DNA of 46,662 bases from an uncultured Bacteroidales bacterium (GCA_937885465.1 CAKZZM010000167.1:1-46662), one strand, 5' to 3'. Positions 31,290 through 40,231 are shown, counted from the stretch's first letter. The notes: a model not told the origin generated them from the letters alone. Translations and numbers: made by a program.

Positions 31290-32279
31290 ATGGCAGTATC
31301 ATTAGCAGACATAAAGAAACTTCGCGACATCACCGGCGCAGGTATGATGGATGTGAAGAAAGCACTTGAAGAGGCTAACGGTGATTTTGAGCAGGCAAAA
31401 GATTTGCTTCGTAAGCGCGGACAGGCTATCGCCGCTAAGCGCTCAGAAAGAGAAGCATCAGAAGGATGCGTTCTCGCAAAGGCAGAAAATGGATTCGCTG
31501 CTATCATCGCACTTAAGTGTGAGACCGACTTCGTCGCAAAAAATGCCGATTTCGTTGCACTTACTAAGCTTATACTTAATGTGGCAATGGATCGTCAGCC
31601 CGCTGACCTTGATGCTCTCAAGAACGAACTTATCGATGGCAAGACTATCGCAGAACTCGTTACCGAGCGCTCCGGCGTTACGGGTGAAAAGATGGAACTG
31701 AGCGATTATGTGTTCCTTCGCGGACAAAAGGTTGATGCTTATAACCACCTCGGCAATAAGTTGTCGGCACTCGTGGCCGTAGCAGAGCCGAATGCCAACC
31801 AGGAGACCGTACACGGTATCTCTATGCAGGTAGCAGCTATGGCACCTATCGCTGTCAGTGCTGAGTTGGTAGCGCAAGAGGTTAAAGATCATGAACTCGC
31901 TGTTGCGGTAGAGAAAACTAAACAAGATGAGGTTAATAAAGCAGTAGAGAATGCGCTCAAAAAAGCAGGTATTAACCCCGCACACGCTGATTCTGATGAC
32001 CATATCGAGAGTAATACGGCCAAAGGCTGGCTCACCGCGGAGCAGGCAGCAGAAGCACGGAATATCCGTGCCACCGTTCCTGCTCAGGCAGAGGCGCAGA
32101 TCAATATGAAGAAGGTTGAGATGATCGCACAAGGTCGTCTGCAGAAATTCCTTAAGGAATCAACGCTTCTTGAGCAGCAGTATGTCATGGCAGAAGATAA
32201 ATCTCTTGTAAAGGATATCCTCAAGAAAGAGGGCATTACCGTTTGCGACTTCAAGAGAGTTACACTCAATCAAGAGTAA
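31290..32279 (+). CDS. tsf: Elongation factor Ts
   Basis: The 329 residues match EF-Ts, the nucleotide exchange factor for EF-Tu. The N-terminal UBA-like part reads LRDITGAGMMDVKKALEEA, and the core has ALKCETDFVAKNADFV, the contact with EF-Tu. The C-terminal half carries a coiled-coil insert. It follows rpsB in the same orientation and ends the ribosomal cluster in front of a shared terminator with rny. Confidence 0.98.
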   Translation: MAVSLADIKKLRDITGAGMMDVKKALEEANGDFEQAKDLLRKRGQAIAAKRSEREASEGCVLAKAENGFAAIIALKCETDFVAKNADFVALTKLILNVAMDRQPADLDALKNELIDGKTIAELVTERSGVTGEKMELSDYVFLRGQKVDAYNHLGNKLSALVAVAEPNANQETVHGISMQVAAMAPIAVSAELVAQEVKDHELAVAVEKTKQDEVNKAVENALKKAGINPAHADSDDHIESNTAKGWLTAEQAAEARNIRATVPAQAEAQINMKKVEMIAQGRLQKFLKESTLLEQQYVMAEDKSLVKDILKKEGITVCDFKRVTLNQE

Positions 32280-32296
32280 CTATCTACTGACAGATA

Positions 32297-32321
32297 TAGT
32301 GGAGAACGTCTCCGAACGTTC
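32297..32321 (+). repeat. GGAGAACG repeat after tsf
   Basis: A consensus copy 17 bases after the tsf stop, sense to tsf. With 32365-32389 (antisense) it frames the terminator hairpin at 32329-32356, giving a 93-base inverted arrangement. Confidence 0.9.
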
Positions 32322-32328
32322 TTACGAA

Positions 32329-32356
32329 AAAGAGACGGCTTATAAGCCGCCTCTTT
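32329..32356. terminator. Bidirectional terminator between tsf and rny
   Basis: AAAGAG and CTCTTT flank the perfect palindrome CGGCTTATAAGCCG, with an A-run on the left and a T-run on the right, so it can end transcripts from both convergent genes. Confidence 0.85.
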
Positions 32357-32364
32357 ATTTTATT

Positions 32365-32389
32365 GAACGTTCGGAGACGTTCTCCACTA
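32365..32389 (-). repeat. GGAGAACG repeat that supplies the rny stop codon
   Basis: On the minus strand it starts TAG-TGGAGA, and that TAG (32389-32387) is the stop of rny. Confidence 0.9.
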
Positions 32390-33910
32390 TTTAGCGTAAG
32401 ATATGGCGCGGGTCTCGCGGATAACGGTTATCTTAACCTGTCCGGGGTAGGTCATCTCGTTCTGGATCTTATTTGCGAGGTCAAATGAGAGTAACTCCGT
32501 TTCTTTGTCGGTCATCTTGTCAGCACCTACTATGACTCTCAGTTCGCGACCGGCTTGCAGCGCGTAGGTCTTGACGACTCCGGGGTAGGAGCGTGCAAGG
32601 TCTTCCAGGTCGTTCAACCGCTTGATATATGCCTCCACTATCTCGCGTCTTGCGCCGGGTCGAGCCCCCGATATAGCATCACATGCCTGTACGATAGGAG
32701 CAAGCAGTGTCTCCATCTCTATCTCATCGTGGTGAGCGCCGATAGCGTTGCATATATCCGGCTTCTCCCCAAACTGTTGAGCGAGTCGCATACCATAGAG
32801 TGCGTGCGGTGTCTCAGGGTCTTCATCAGGCACTTTGCCTATATCGTGAAGCAGACCGGCACGGCGCGCCTTCTTCGGATTCAAGCCTAACTCTGAAGCC
32901 ATAGCAGCGCAAAGATTAGCCGTCTCACGAGCGTGCTGCAAGAGGTTCTGACCATATGAGGAGCGGTACTTCATCTTACCTACCATACGAATCAGTTCGG
33001 GGTGGAGGCCATGAACGCCAAGGTCTATTGTTGTCCGCTTGCCTGTCTCTATTATCTCTTCCTCAACCTGTTTCTTCACCTTTGCCACCACTTCCTCAAT
33101 GCGAGCGGGGTGGATACGCCCGTCAGTAACTAATTGGTGCAGAGCTAAACGCGCTATCTCTCGGCGAACAGGGTCGAAGGCAGATAGGGTGATGCACTCA
33201 GGAGTATCGTCAACAACTATCTCTACGCCGGTGGCAGCCTCAAGAGCGCGGATATTCCTTCCCTCGCGACCGATGATACGCCCTTTCACCTCATCGTTCT
33301 CTATATGGAAAACTGACACGGAGTTCTCTACCGCCGTTTCCGAGGCAATGCGCTGTATGGTTTGGATAATCAGTTTCTTTGCATCTTTGTTGGCGGTCAT
33401 CTTCGCATCTTCCATAACATCGTTGATGTATGCCATCGCGTTAGTCTTAGCCTCATCTTTGAGCGACTCCACTAATCGTTTCTTCGCTTCCTCGGCTGAC
33501 ATACCCGACAATGTTTCAAGTTGCTGCTGAGCCTGATGATGAATCTTCTCCGTCTCTTTCTGCTTGAACTCTATCGCCTGCTTCTGCTGCTCGAGTTGCT
33601 GAGAACGCTGATTGATATCGTTCTGGGCACGTTGCAGTTCGCCTTGTCGCTGGTTGAGTTGCTGTTCGCGACTGCGGAGACGGTCTTCATGTTCCTGCTG
33701 CTTCTTTTGAGCAGCGGCAACCTGATTCTCATGCTCCATCTTCAGTGCAATGAATTTCTCTTTTGCCTCAATAATCTTATTTTTCTTTATCAGTTCTGCC
33801 TCTTCTTTGGCTTTATTGATAATGCCGTTAGCCGAATAGCGGAAGAAAAGGAAAGTTATTCCCGCTCCCATGACTAACGCCACAACACCTACTATAATAT
33901 AAGATAACAT
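32387..33910 (-). CDS. rny: Ribonuclease Y
   Basis: The 507-residue membrane-anchored endoribonuclease initiates mRNA decay. Residues 1-25 form a transmembrane segment, 30-150 a Gln/Lys-rich coiled coil, then a KH domain (GRIIGREGRNIRALEAATGV) and an HD domain with GLLHDIGKVPDEDPETPHAL and IGAHHDEIEMET. The protein ends ISYAK, and the TAG stop belongs to the inserted repeat. The original stop probably lay just beyond the same codon, since family proteins also end in a short AK-type tail. zapA lies upstream, the usual order in Bacteroidetes. Confidence 0.97.
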   Translation of the reverse strand: MLSYIIVGVVALVMGAGITFLFFRYSANGIINKAKEEAELIKKNKIIEAKEKFIALKMEHENQVAAAQKKQQEHEDRLRSREQQLNQRQGELQRAQNDINQRSQQLEQQKQAIEFKQKETEKIHHQAQQQLETLSGMSAEEAKKRLVESLKDEAKTNAMAYINDVMEDAKMTANKDAKKLIIQTIQRIASETAVENSVSVFHIENDEVKGRIIGREGRNIRALEAATGVEIVVDDTPECITLSAFDPVRREIARLALHQLVTDGRIHPARIEEVVAKVKKQVEEEIIETGKRTTIDLGVHGLHPELIRMVGKMKYRSSYGQNLLQHARETANLCAAMASELGLNPKKARRAGLLHDIGKVPDEDPETPHALYGMRLAQQFGEKPDICNAIGAHHDEIEMETLLAPIVQACDAISGARPGARREIVEAYIKRLNDLEDLARSYPGVVKTYALQAGRELRVIVGADKMTDKETELLSFDLANKIQNEMTYPGQVKITVIRETRAISYAK

Positions 33911-33950
33911 ACGGTTTTATTTAATAATTGGAAGTTACAGTTGAAAGTTA

Positions 33951-34067
33951 AAAGTTCGGAGACGTTCTCCACTATTTTTATTAGAACGTTCGGAGACGTT
34001 CTCCACTATTGAGAGACGCTAAAGAATAGCGTCTCTACCATTGAACGTTCGGAGACGTTCTCCACTA
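33951..34067 (-). repeat. Repeat cluster between zapA and rny (three GGAGAACG copies, one GAGACGCTA hairpin)
   Basis: GGAGAACG copies lie at 33951-33973 (left end worn), 33984-34008 and 34043-34067, all antisense to the plus strand and so sense to the genes. The hairpin AGAGACGCTA/TAGCGTCTCT lies at 34012-34036 between the second and third. The third copy supplies the zapA stop. A short AAGTTGAAAGTT-like stretch precedes the first. Confidence 0.9.
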
Positions 34068-34358
34068 TTCTGCTCCGATTGTTTCTTCTATCCGTTTATT
34101 CAATTCTCTCAGCGCGTCCATTATCGGTTTCACCTCTTTGTCTCGTGCGTCTGACTGCAGATTGACTGCTATTGCCAATGCTACATACACCCATATCTGC
34201 TCCACCGGCTTATTCGGAAAATGTTTCGAATAACGCTCGTAAGTATCGTTTATAAGTGTTGCCGCATTGCGATAAACAGGCTCTTCTGCGGCATCTATAT
34301 TAAGTGCCACAGTATGCACGCCAATGCGCAAGTTGATATGCTGTTTATCTGGTATCAA
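34065..34358 (-). CDS. zapA: Cell division protein ZapA
   Basis: The 97 residues match ZapA, which cross-links FtsZ filaments at mid-cell. It starts INLRIGVHTVALNIDAAEEP, followed by an amphipathic helix with VYRNAATLINDTYERYS and VYVALAIAVNL in the C-terminal coiled coil. The stop TAG (34067-34065) belongs to the inserted repeat, so the protein ends TIGAE. It lies between the coiled-coil gene and rny on the same strand. Confidence 0.93.
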   Translation of the reverse strand: MIPDKQHINLRIGVHTVALNIDAAEEPVYRNAATLINDTYERYSKHFPNKPVEQIWVYVALAIAVNLQSDARDKEVKPIMDALRELNKRIEETIGAE

Positions 34359-34397
34359 GTTACTATTATAAAGTTGAAAGTTGAAAGTTGAAAGTTT

Positions 34398-34422
34398 GAA
34401 CGTTCGGAGACGTTCTCCACTA
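34398..34422 (-). repeat. GGAGAACG repeat that supplies the stop of the coiled-coil gene
   Basis: A consensus copy whose TAG (34422-34420) ends the upstream gene after LFLLK. It is preceded by three tandem AAGTTGA units at about 34373-34396. Confidence 0.9.
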
Positions 34423-34716
34423 CTTTAACAGAAAAAGCGTTTGGTCGATCTTTGATATCATTGATGTTATATGCCGTTTTGCTTTTTCTCGTTCTTCTGA
34501 CTCAGCTGTGATGGCGTGCGCTGTACGTAGCGTATCGTACTGCTTTCTTAATTCAAGCAGTTCGGCGTGAGTGCGCATAATCTCCTCATGTTGCGCCTCG
34601 TTGGCAGTCTGAAGAATTGATATTTGCTTGCGATAATCTTCAACTGTTGCCAGCAATCGCTCAACATTGGTCTTGAGAAGCTCTATTTCCTCTTTCGTGG
34701 ACAAGTTAACTGACAA
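34420..34716 (-). CDS. Small coiled-coil protein upstream of zapA
   Basis: The 98-residue protein is almost entirely coiled coil (EEIELLKTNVERLLATVEDY, then ISILQTANEAQHEEIMRTHAE) and has no signal peptide. Its place directly before zapA and its length suggest a ZapB-like or division-associated partner, but sequence alone does not prove this. Its stop codon TAG is contributed by the inserted repeat. It is the middle gene of the DUF3078 to zapA run on the minus strand. Confidence 0.7.
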   Translation of the reverse strand: MSVNLSTKEEIELLKTNVERLLATVEDYRKQISILQTANEAQHEEIMRTHAELLELRKQYDTLRTAHAITAESEEREKAKRHITSMISKIDQTLFLLK

Positions 34717-34763
34717 TGTGCCGCTTACGCTAAGTGACGAAGTACGATGTACGAAGTGACTAA

Positions 34764-34843
34764 GTTCGGAGACATTTTCTACTGTTGAGAGACGCTAAAG
34801 AATAGCGTCTCTACCGTTGAACGTTCTCAGACGTTCTCTACTA
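34764..34843 (-). repeat. Repeat pair between the DUF3078 gene and the coiled-coil gene
   Basis: GGAGAACG-family copies lie at 34764-34784 (worn: ACATTTTC) and 34819-34843 (CTCAGACG variant), with the hairpin AGAGACGCTA/TAGCGTCTCT at 34788-34812 between them. The latter copy begins one codon after the DUF3078 TAA. A CTAAGTGAC stretch adjoins the first. Confidence 0.85.
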
Positions 34844-36091
34844 TTAGAACGAGTATCCGATCCCCAGACCTATTACTGACTTAAACTGAACACGCTCTGA
34901 TTCTACTCCGTCTTTGTTGGCGATGAGCGTACCGGGGTAGTACTTCATACTCGTAGAGAGAGTTACATTAAGCACTTTGAGGAACTGATATGATATGTTC
35001 ACATCCCAGTCAACGTCGAAGTGACCGAAGTAGCGATTGTTATTAGAATAGTCGAAATAGCCGGTGTATGTACCGGTACCGTTTGCCTTCTCGTATGCCT
35101 CTTTCACATTAAAACCTTTGCCTTGATACGGGCTGAAGATAGCAATCGTAGTACCGAGAGTAAGGTTCTCGTATTTGTATGCTACTGCACCCTTGATGCT
35201 CAAACCAAACTCAGCGCGAGCACTGCGATAAATCTTCTCGCCCTTTTCGTCGTATCCGTATGTGCCGTATTTATCTTGCAGAACAGAGCGGAAATCAGAA
35301 TGAGCCTTTACATTATTTTCGTATCCGCTGAGATTGTCGTATGCTAACTCCGCAGCATCGTAAATAGCTTTGGCGGCATTATACTCAAGCGTTCCTTTCG
35401 TTGTTTGGTCAAGGGCATACTTGAGGTTACCTAACTCTGCCTCTTTGGTGTAGCGCTTGTTCCATGCATCGCCTATATATGCAGTCGAGATACGACCGGC
35501 TATTGGTGACAGATATACGGAGAAGTCAGCACCGCTGACCGAATACTTATAGTCAATACCGACGGAGATATCAGTATAAGAAGGAGCGAGCCACTTAGAG
35601 ATTGCAGGGTTATAGCCCGTTACATAATCGCGACCGATAGCATACTGACTCTGGAAACCGCCAAGAACAGTAAAATACCAATTCTCCTTGAACTCCCAAC
35701 CGAACTTAGTGGCGAGTTTGATATTGTCGCTCGATTTCTGGAAAGCATCCTCGTCTTGGTCAATATAGGTCAAACCGAAGTCGGTGTCAAAATTCGTTTC
35801 CCATGCGATAGCGTTTTTGTGGTAGAGCAGGTGCAGTTTGGCGTATGCAATGCCGTTCACATTATTCTTACCACCGGCTGCCCAGTTTACAAGTCCGGTA
35901 GCGGCACCGTTTATTCCGACAACGCCGTCAAATTTCCACGCCTTTTCTCCTGTATCTGCTGATTTGAGAGATGCACCGGCTGCTTTTGCCGCGTCTGCGT
36001 TGCCTGTTACTGTAGCCTTATCCACGCTCTGAGCATACATAACTCCTGAAGTTAGTATGCTGATAATCATAATTGATTGTCTTAGTTTCAT
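34844..36091 (-). CDS. DUF3078 outer-membrane protein
   Basis: The 415 residues have a signal peptide (1-20, ending MYA). The DUF3078 layout follows: GVVGINGAATGLVNWAAGGK, NNVNGIAYAKLHLLYHKNAI, WETNFDTDFGLTY and the closing GIGLGIGYSF, which ends in Phe as barrels do. It is an outer-membrane barrel of unknown role. A long extracellular-type insertion is rich in Ala and Tyr (residues 230-300). The stop is TAA followed directly by TAG of the repeat. Confidence 0.9.
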   Translation of the reverse strand: MKLRQSIMIISILTSGVMYAQSVDKATVTGNADAAKAAGASLKSADTGEKAWKFDGVVGINGAATGLVNWAAGGKNNVNGIAYAKLHLLYHKNAIAWETNFDTDFGLTYIDQDEDAFQKSSDNIKLATKFGWEFKENWYFTVLGGFQSQYAIGRDYVTGYNPAISKWLAPSYTDISVGIDYKYSVSGADFSVYLSPIAGRISTAYIGDAWNKRYTKEAELGNLKYALDQTTKGTLEYNAAKAIYDAAELAYDNLSGYENNVKAHSDFRSVLQDKYGTYGYDEKGEKIYRSARAEFGLSIKGAVAYKYENLTLGTTIAIFSPYQGKGFNVKEAYEKANGTGTYTGYFDYSNNNRYFGHFDVDWDVNISYQFLKVLNVTLSTSMKYYPGTLIANKDGVESERVQFKSVIGLGIGYSF

Positions 36092-36363
36092 AGTTGTATT
36101 ATATTTGAAAATTATTAAGTTTCTATTAATTACCGCTTACGCTAAGTGACTAAGTTCGGAGACGTTCTCCAATGCACTTATATCCGTCTTTATAAAGTCG
36201 GCATTAAATGCCGACTAAAGTTTGAACGTTCGGAGACGTTCTCCACTACTAAACGACTGCAAAAGTACTCAATTTTCCTGACATAAACAAAATATAATTG
36301 TTTTTTGGCGATTTTTCTACAAATAAATTGCAAAATTTGCACATTTATATTATATTTTTTTTG

Positions 36364-36371
36364 TAATTTTG
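36364..36371 (+). promoter_or_regulatory. Promoter -7 element of the surface-protein gene
   Basis: TAATTTTG is followed 15 bases later by the first unit of the tandem array, which is thus transcribed as leader. Confidence 0.55.
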
Positions 36372-36385
36372 CACTCGATGCGAAA

Positions 36386-36525
36386 TAGTGGAGAACGTCT
36401 CCGAACATTTCGGTAGTGGAGAACGTCTCCGAACGTTTCGGTAGTGGAGAACGTCACCGAACGTTCCGGTAGTAGAGAACGTCTCCGAACGTTCCGGTAG
36501 TAGAGAACGTCACCGAACGTTCAAA
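36386..36525 (+). repeat. Five-unit tandem array of the GGAGAACG repeat, period 28
   Basis: Units start at 36386, 36414, 36442, 36470 and 36498, exactly 28 bases apart. Each consists of the 25-base repeat plus CGG or a worn equivalent. Unit differences: unit 1 ends ACATTT, unit 2 ends ACGTTT, units 3 and 5 have TCACC, and units 4 and 5 read TAGTAGAG. There are no unique spacers, so it is not a CRISPR array. Confidence 0.95.
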
Positions 36526-36571
36526 CTTTAATGTATTTTCGTCTCGAAAAAAATCGTAAATCCATGCACCT

Positions 36572-39500
36572 ATGAAAAATATCTTTTTTAAATCGCTACT
36601 TGTTTTGTTATGCGGAGTTATGTCTTTTTCTCTTTATGCTACCGATGCTACCTTTGCTTTTGAATCGGCGTCGGAGTTAAATAATAACTTTACTTATAGT
36701 TGCGAGAACAGCAATGGTTCTATTGCTATTTCAACGGATAAGACGCATGGCGGCGACAGTTCCCTCAAATCAGCGATGGGCGGGACGAGCAAGAAGAGTA
36801 ACTTCCTAATCACAAAGGAGCAATATCAGAATGTCACTCAACTTAGCTTTTGGATGGCAACAAGTGATAAAGGTAAGGTTGCGGTTGCTATTGAATGTTC
36901 GTCTTCCGCTGATTTTTCGAGCGATGTAACCACTATCTTAGAACTGACGGTTTTTAATTCTCTGCCTGGTGCACCTTCGTCAATATCAAACAATACCTTT
37001 TATGAATTCACCATAACGCCTTCTTCCGCAGTGAGCGGTTATTTGCGGTTTACCTTCAATCAGCCGAGTTCAAGCGGAAAAATTATATGGATGGACGATT
37101 TGACCATAACCTACTCAGCCGGACCTGTTATATCGCACGATGCCTCCCTTTCTGCGCTGACCTACGATGGCATCGAAGTACCTTCGTTCTCTTCCTCAAC
37201 AAAGACTTATAATGTTGAACTGCCTGTCGGTACCACCTCTGTTCCGACCATCGTAGCAACGGCAAACAGCAGTGCGGCAACGGTAAATGTAACGCAGGCT
37301 ACATCACTTCCCGGCACCGCAACTGTCCTCGTTACTGCCGAAGACGGAACAACAACGGAAACTTATTCTGTCACTTTCACAGTGGCATCGAATGCGCCGG
37401 TCTTGCTCACTTTTGCAATAGGCAGTTATAGCGGGACGGTAGATATCGTCCTCAATACTGTTGCAATAACAGTACCCAACGGCACTGATGTAACCGCTAT
37501 CACGCCTACTTTGACAGGAAAGAATATGCAGTCATATACTCCGGTTGGTCCCGTTGATTTTACTAATCCGGTAACCTTCACTCTCACAAGTAGTACCGGC
37601 GAGACGACATCCTATGTGGTAACGGTAACCATTGCTCCGTCCGCGTCATCCGATGCTTCCCTGACGGGCATAACCTATGGTGGTACGGCAGTGCCTAATT
37701 TCTCTGCCACTATTTATAACTACACCGTTGAACTGCCGTCCGGTACTACATCTGCGCCTATAGTTGCGGCAACAAAGAGCGATAATAATGCGACAGTAGT
37801 TATCACGCAGGCCACCTCCGCAACCGGCACTGCTGTTATACTCGTTACAGCGGAAGACGGCATAACGACGCAAACCTACCGTGTCACCTTCTCCGTTGCT
37901 CTGCCGGCATCAAGCCTCACCTGCCACGAAACGGAAATTTATGAGTCTTCGGCAGGTTACAACACCCCGCTTGCTACATATAGCGGCAGGGAGTATGAGG
38001 TCTATTATGTTACCCGCGATGCCAATAGTAAGGAAATTATTGCTACTCAACCTACTGACAAGACAAACGGCATATCTTCCGCAGGTAGCAGTCCGCTATC
38101 CGCCAACGACGGGTGGTTCTCGCTCGCCTATAGCGGTGTGGGAAGCGAAAGCGGCGGACCAATGGATGAATATGCCGATTATATAAGGCGTGTGAACATG
38201 GCAAACGATGCCGAAATGCAACTGCGTATTCGCGGTTACGACCAGTTTAGTTTCCTCGGAGCAGATAATAATGCTACAGAATCTAAAGGTAAGCATTTTG
38301 AGGTTTATGTTGACGGCGTGAAACAATCAATGTCGCTCAGTGGTTCATTCAGTGTCCGTCGCTTCGATATTTCGCCGCTTGAGCATATCATAACCGTCAA
38401 AGGTGTTGGAGCAAGCAACAACAAATTCACTGCTTTCTCTCTTCGCCTTGCTTATGTGCCTAAACTGAAGCATGTAGCGGGCAACGACTCTTCCCAAATA
38501 GTACTGCAGACGCAATCTATACGCCCCATAACTTACTATCTGAAAAATCGTATCTCCGATGCAGAACTTACATGGAACGGAGCAGAGGCTACAGGCATCA
38601 GTCTGATAAAAGGTAATGCTGATACACTAACGATTGGGGGTAATGCCGAATGTCCGGATGGTACATATAGTTACACTATCTCCGCTCGCGATGAGAACGG
38701 AACAGTAGTAAGCACAATTACAGGTTCCTTTAAAGTATCTTCGAAGGTGGAGTATGTGCAAGATGCAGACACGCTGATCAGTGTGTATGAGAAATCGGCA
38801 ATGCAGCCGGTCGTTATCCGCTATTATAGCATCGATGATAGTGCTCTGTCGTGGCAATGGACGGGTACTGCACCGGCAGGACTAACCTTCACCCACGATG
38901 CTGATGCCAACACGCTTAGTCTCAGTGGTACGCCTACAACGGTCGGCACTTTCACCTATACCGTTACTCTTGCGGGGGCAAATACACTCACGGGCGTGGT
39001 TGTTGTGGAGTCGAACTCACCGACAACAGTACCGGGAGCAACAAAGTCAATGCTCTATCTCTACAAGTCGAAAGAGAATAAGACAGGTGGAGCGTATTCA
39101 TATCTCATCACTAAGTATAACTACTTCGCACGACCGGCGGGGGGAGCATTGCTTAGCGCAAGTGAATATGCAACTTACGACTTTATAGTGATTTCAGAAG
39201 ATGTAGATGCCGACAATGAGGAGGTTATCGGTATTATTAGCAACCTGCAGAAGCCCGTGTTGAATATGAAGATATTCACCTACACCGCTTCGCGTCTCAA
39301 CTGGGGTAACCCTGATAATGGATCTATCAACCGAACAAAAATAGCAGTTCGTCAGCCCTCGCACCCAATCTTCAACCATCTTGCCACTGATAGTATTCAG
39401 GTTATTAGCAGCGTTAGCGGGACAAAAGGACTGATGACGGCAGGCGTGGATACCAAAGGCGGATATTGCCTCGCTACATCTGCTAAACGCGGAGATGAAT

Positions 39501-40147
39501 ATATCAATGACGGCGACGAGGCAGTGTTTATACACGAGATACCTGCTGCTGTTAGAGGTGCTAAATATCTCACTCTGCCTATCGGCCATAAGAGTGCCGC
39601 TAACCTCACCGCAGATGGTAAGACTCTAATCTCTAATATGATAGACTACCTCTGTGCTTCGGATGCTTTTGATTTTACTGCCCCGGAATTGCGTATCACT
39701 TCTTTCTCAATTGACGGGGTTGCCGCAACTATTGATGAGTCTGATAATACTATCAATATCGTTCTCCCTGAAGGCACCAATCTCGCTGCTGTCAAACCGA
39801 CTATCACGCTTGCTGACAAGACAACCTTCGTAACACCTGCAAGCGGCGAGACAGTTGACCTGAGCGATAACCACTACGGACTCCGATTTACGGTAAGCGA
39901 CTATATCAACACGCATGTCTATGTCGCTTTTGCCACTACCGCTGATGCTCTTGACGATACTGAAGATAGCGGCTTGTGGCTCGCCGGAATGACGCTCCGT
40001 AATCCGTACTCGACTTTCGTGAATATATATACCGTGACAGGTAACTTGCTTACCACCACAAATAACGACTACGATTTCAGTGCCCTGCCACACGGTCTCT
40101 ACCTCATTGTCACTCCTTCAGGCAAGACAATCAAAGTAGTAAGATAG
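36572..40147 (+). CDS. Large T9SS-exported surface protein with cadherin-like domains
   Basis: The 1191 residues begin with a signal peptide (1-23, ending SLYA) and end in a type IX secretion sorting domain (LRNPYSTFVNIYTVTGNLL through GLYLIVTPSGKTIKVVR). Between them lie a carbohydrate-binding-like module (24-185) and two cadherin-like beta-sandwich copies (about 189-272 and 357-441, both starting SDASL/HDASL and ending TVTF or RVTF). A DUF5018-like part lies between those two. Further on are a putative Ig module (GTPTTVGTFTYTVTL), an alpha/beta segment (860-1060) and a second DUF5018-like part. It is probably an adhesin or glycan-handling protein. Its TAG stop comes from the repeat at 40145, and the tandem array forms its leader. 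Confidence 0.88.
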   Translation: MKNIFFKSLLVLLCGVMSFSLYATDATFAFESASELNNNFTYSCENSNGSIAISTDKTHGGDSSLKSAMGGTSKKSNFLITKEQYQNVTQLSFWMATSDKGKVAVAIECSSSADFSSDVTTILELTVFNSLPGAPSSISNNTFYEFTITPSSAVSGYLRFTFNQPSSSGKIIWMDDLTITYSAGPVISHDASLSALTYDGIEVPSFSSSTKTYNVELPVGTTSVPTIVATANSSAATVNVTQATSLPGTATVLVTAEDGTTTETYSVTFTVASNAPVLLTFAIGSYSGTVDIVLNTVAITVPNGTDVTAITPTLTGKNMQSYTPVGPVDFTNPVTFTLTSSTGETTSYVVTVTIAPSASSDASLTGITYGGTAVPNFSATIYNYTVELPSGTTSAPIVAATKSDNNATVVITQATSATGTAVILVTAEDGITTQTYRVTFSVALPASSLTCHETEIYESSAGYNTPLATYSGREYEVYYVTRDANSKEIIATQPTDKTNGISSAGSSPLSANDGWFSLAYSGVGSESGGPMDEYADYIRRVNMANDAEMQLRIRGYDQFSFLGADNNATESKGKHFEVYVDGVKQSMSLSGSFSVRRFDISPLEHIITVKGVGASNNKFTAFSLRLAYVPKLKHVAGNDSSQIVLQTQSIRPITYYLKNRISDAELTWNGAEATGISLIKGNADTLTIGGNAECPDGTYSYTISARDENGTVVSTITGSFKVSSKVEYVQDADTLISVYEKSAMQPVVIRYYSIDDSALSWQWTGTAPAGLTFTHDADANTLSLSGTPTTVGTFTYTVTLAGANTLTGVVVVESNSPTTVPGATKSMLYLYKSKENKTGGAYSYLITKYNYFARPAGGALLSASEYATYDFIVISEDVDADNEEVIGIISNLQKPVLNMKIFTYTASRLNWGNPDNGSINRTKIAVRQPSHPIFNHLATDSIQVISSVSGTKGLMTAGVDTKGGYCLATSAKRGDEYINDGDEAVFIHEIPAAVRGAKYLTLPIGHKSAANLTADGKTLISNMIDYLCASDAFDFTAPELRITSFSIDGVAATIDESDNTINIVLPEGTNLAAVKPTITLADKTTFVTPASGETVDLSDNHYGLRFTVSDYINTHVYVAFATTADALDDTEDSGLWLAGMTLRNPYSTFVNIYTVTGNLLTTTNNDYDFSALPHGLYLIVTPSGKTIKVVR

Positions 40148-40190
40148 TGGAGAACGTCTGGCGGTAGAGACGCTATTCTTTAGCGTCTCT
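40145..40190 (+). repeat. Repeat joint supplying the surface-protein stop codon
   Basis: A truncated GGAGAACG repeat (40145-40159, starting at the stop TAG) is joined directly to the hairpin AGAGACGCTA/TAGCGTCTCT (40166-40190), then CAATAGTGAAGAACTTAG, a worn second GGAGAACG start. Confidence 0.85.
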
Positions 40191-40231
40191 CAATAGTGAA
40201 GAACTTAGTCACTTAGACTTTCGATTTTTAG

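Larger units (their letters stand above)
36092..36571. repeat. 480-base divergent region with repeats that flip between the two promoters
   Basis: On the DUF3078 side, GGAGAACG copies lie at 36154-36171 (right end lost) and 36224-36248, both on the minus strand. A hairpin AGTCGGCAT-TAA-ATGCCGACT lies near 36197-36217. On the other side, the tandem array at 36386-36525 is on the plus strand. Between them is an AT-rich block holding a TAATTTTG promoter for the surface protein at 36364. I see no gene in it. Confidence 0.8.

Noticed and set aside
36386..36525. Possible CRISPR array
   Set aside because: Units are contiguous at 28 bases with no unique spacers, and no cas gene is near.
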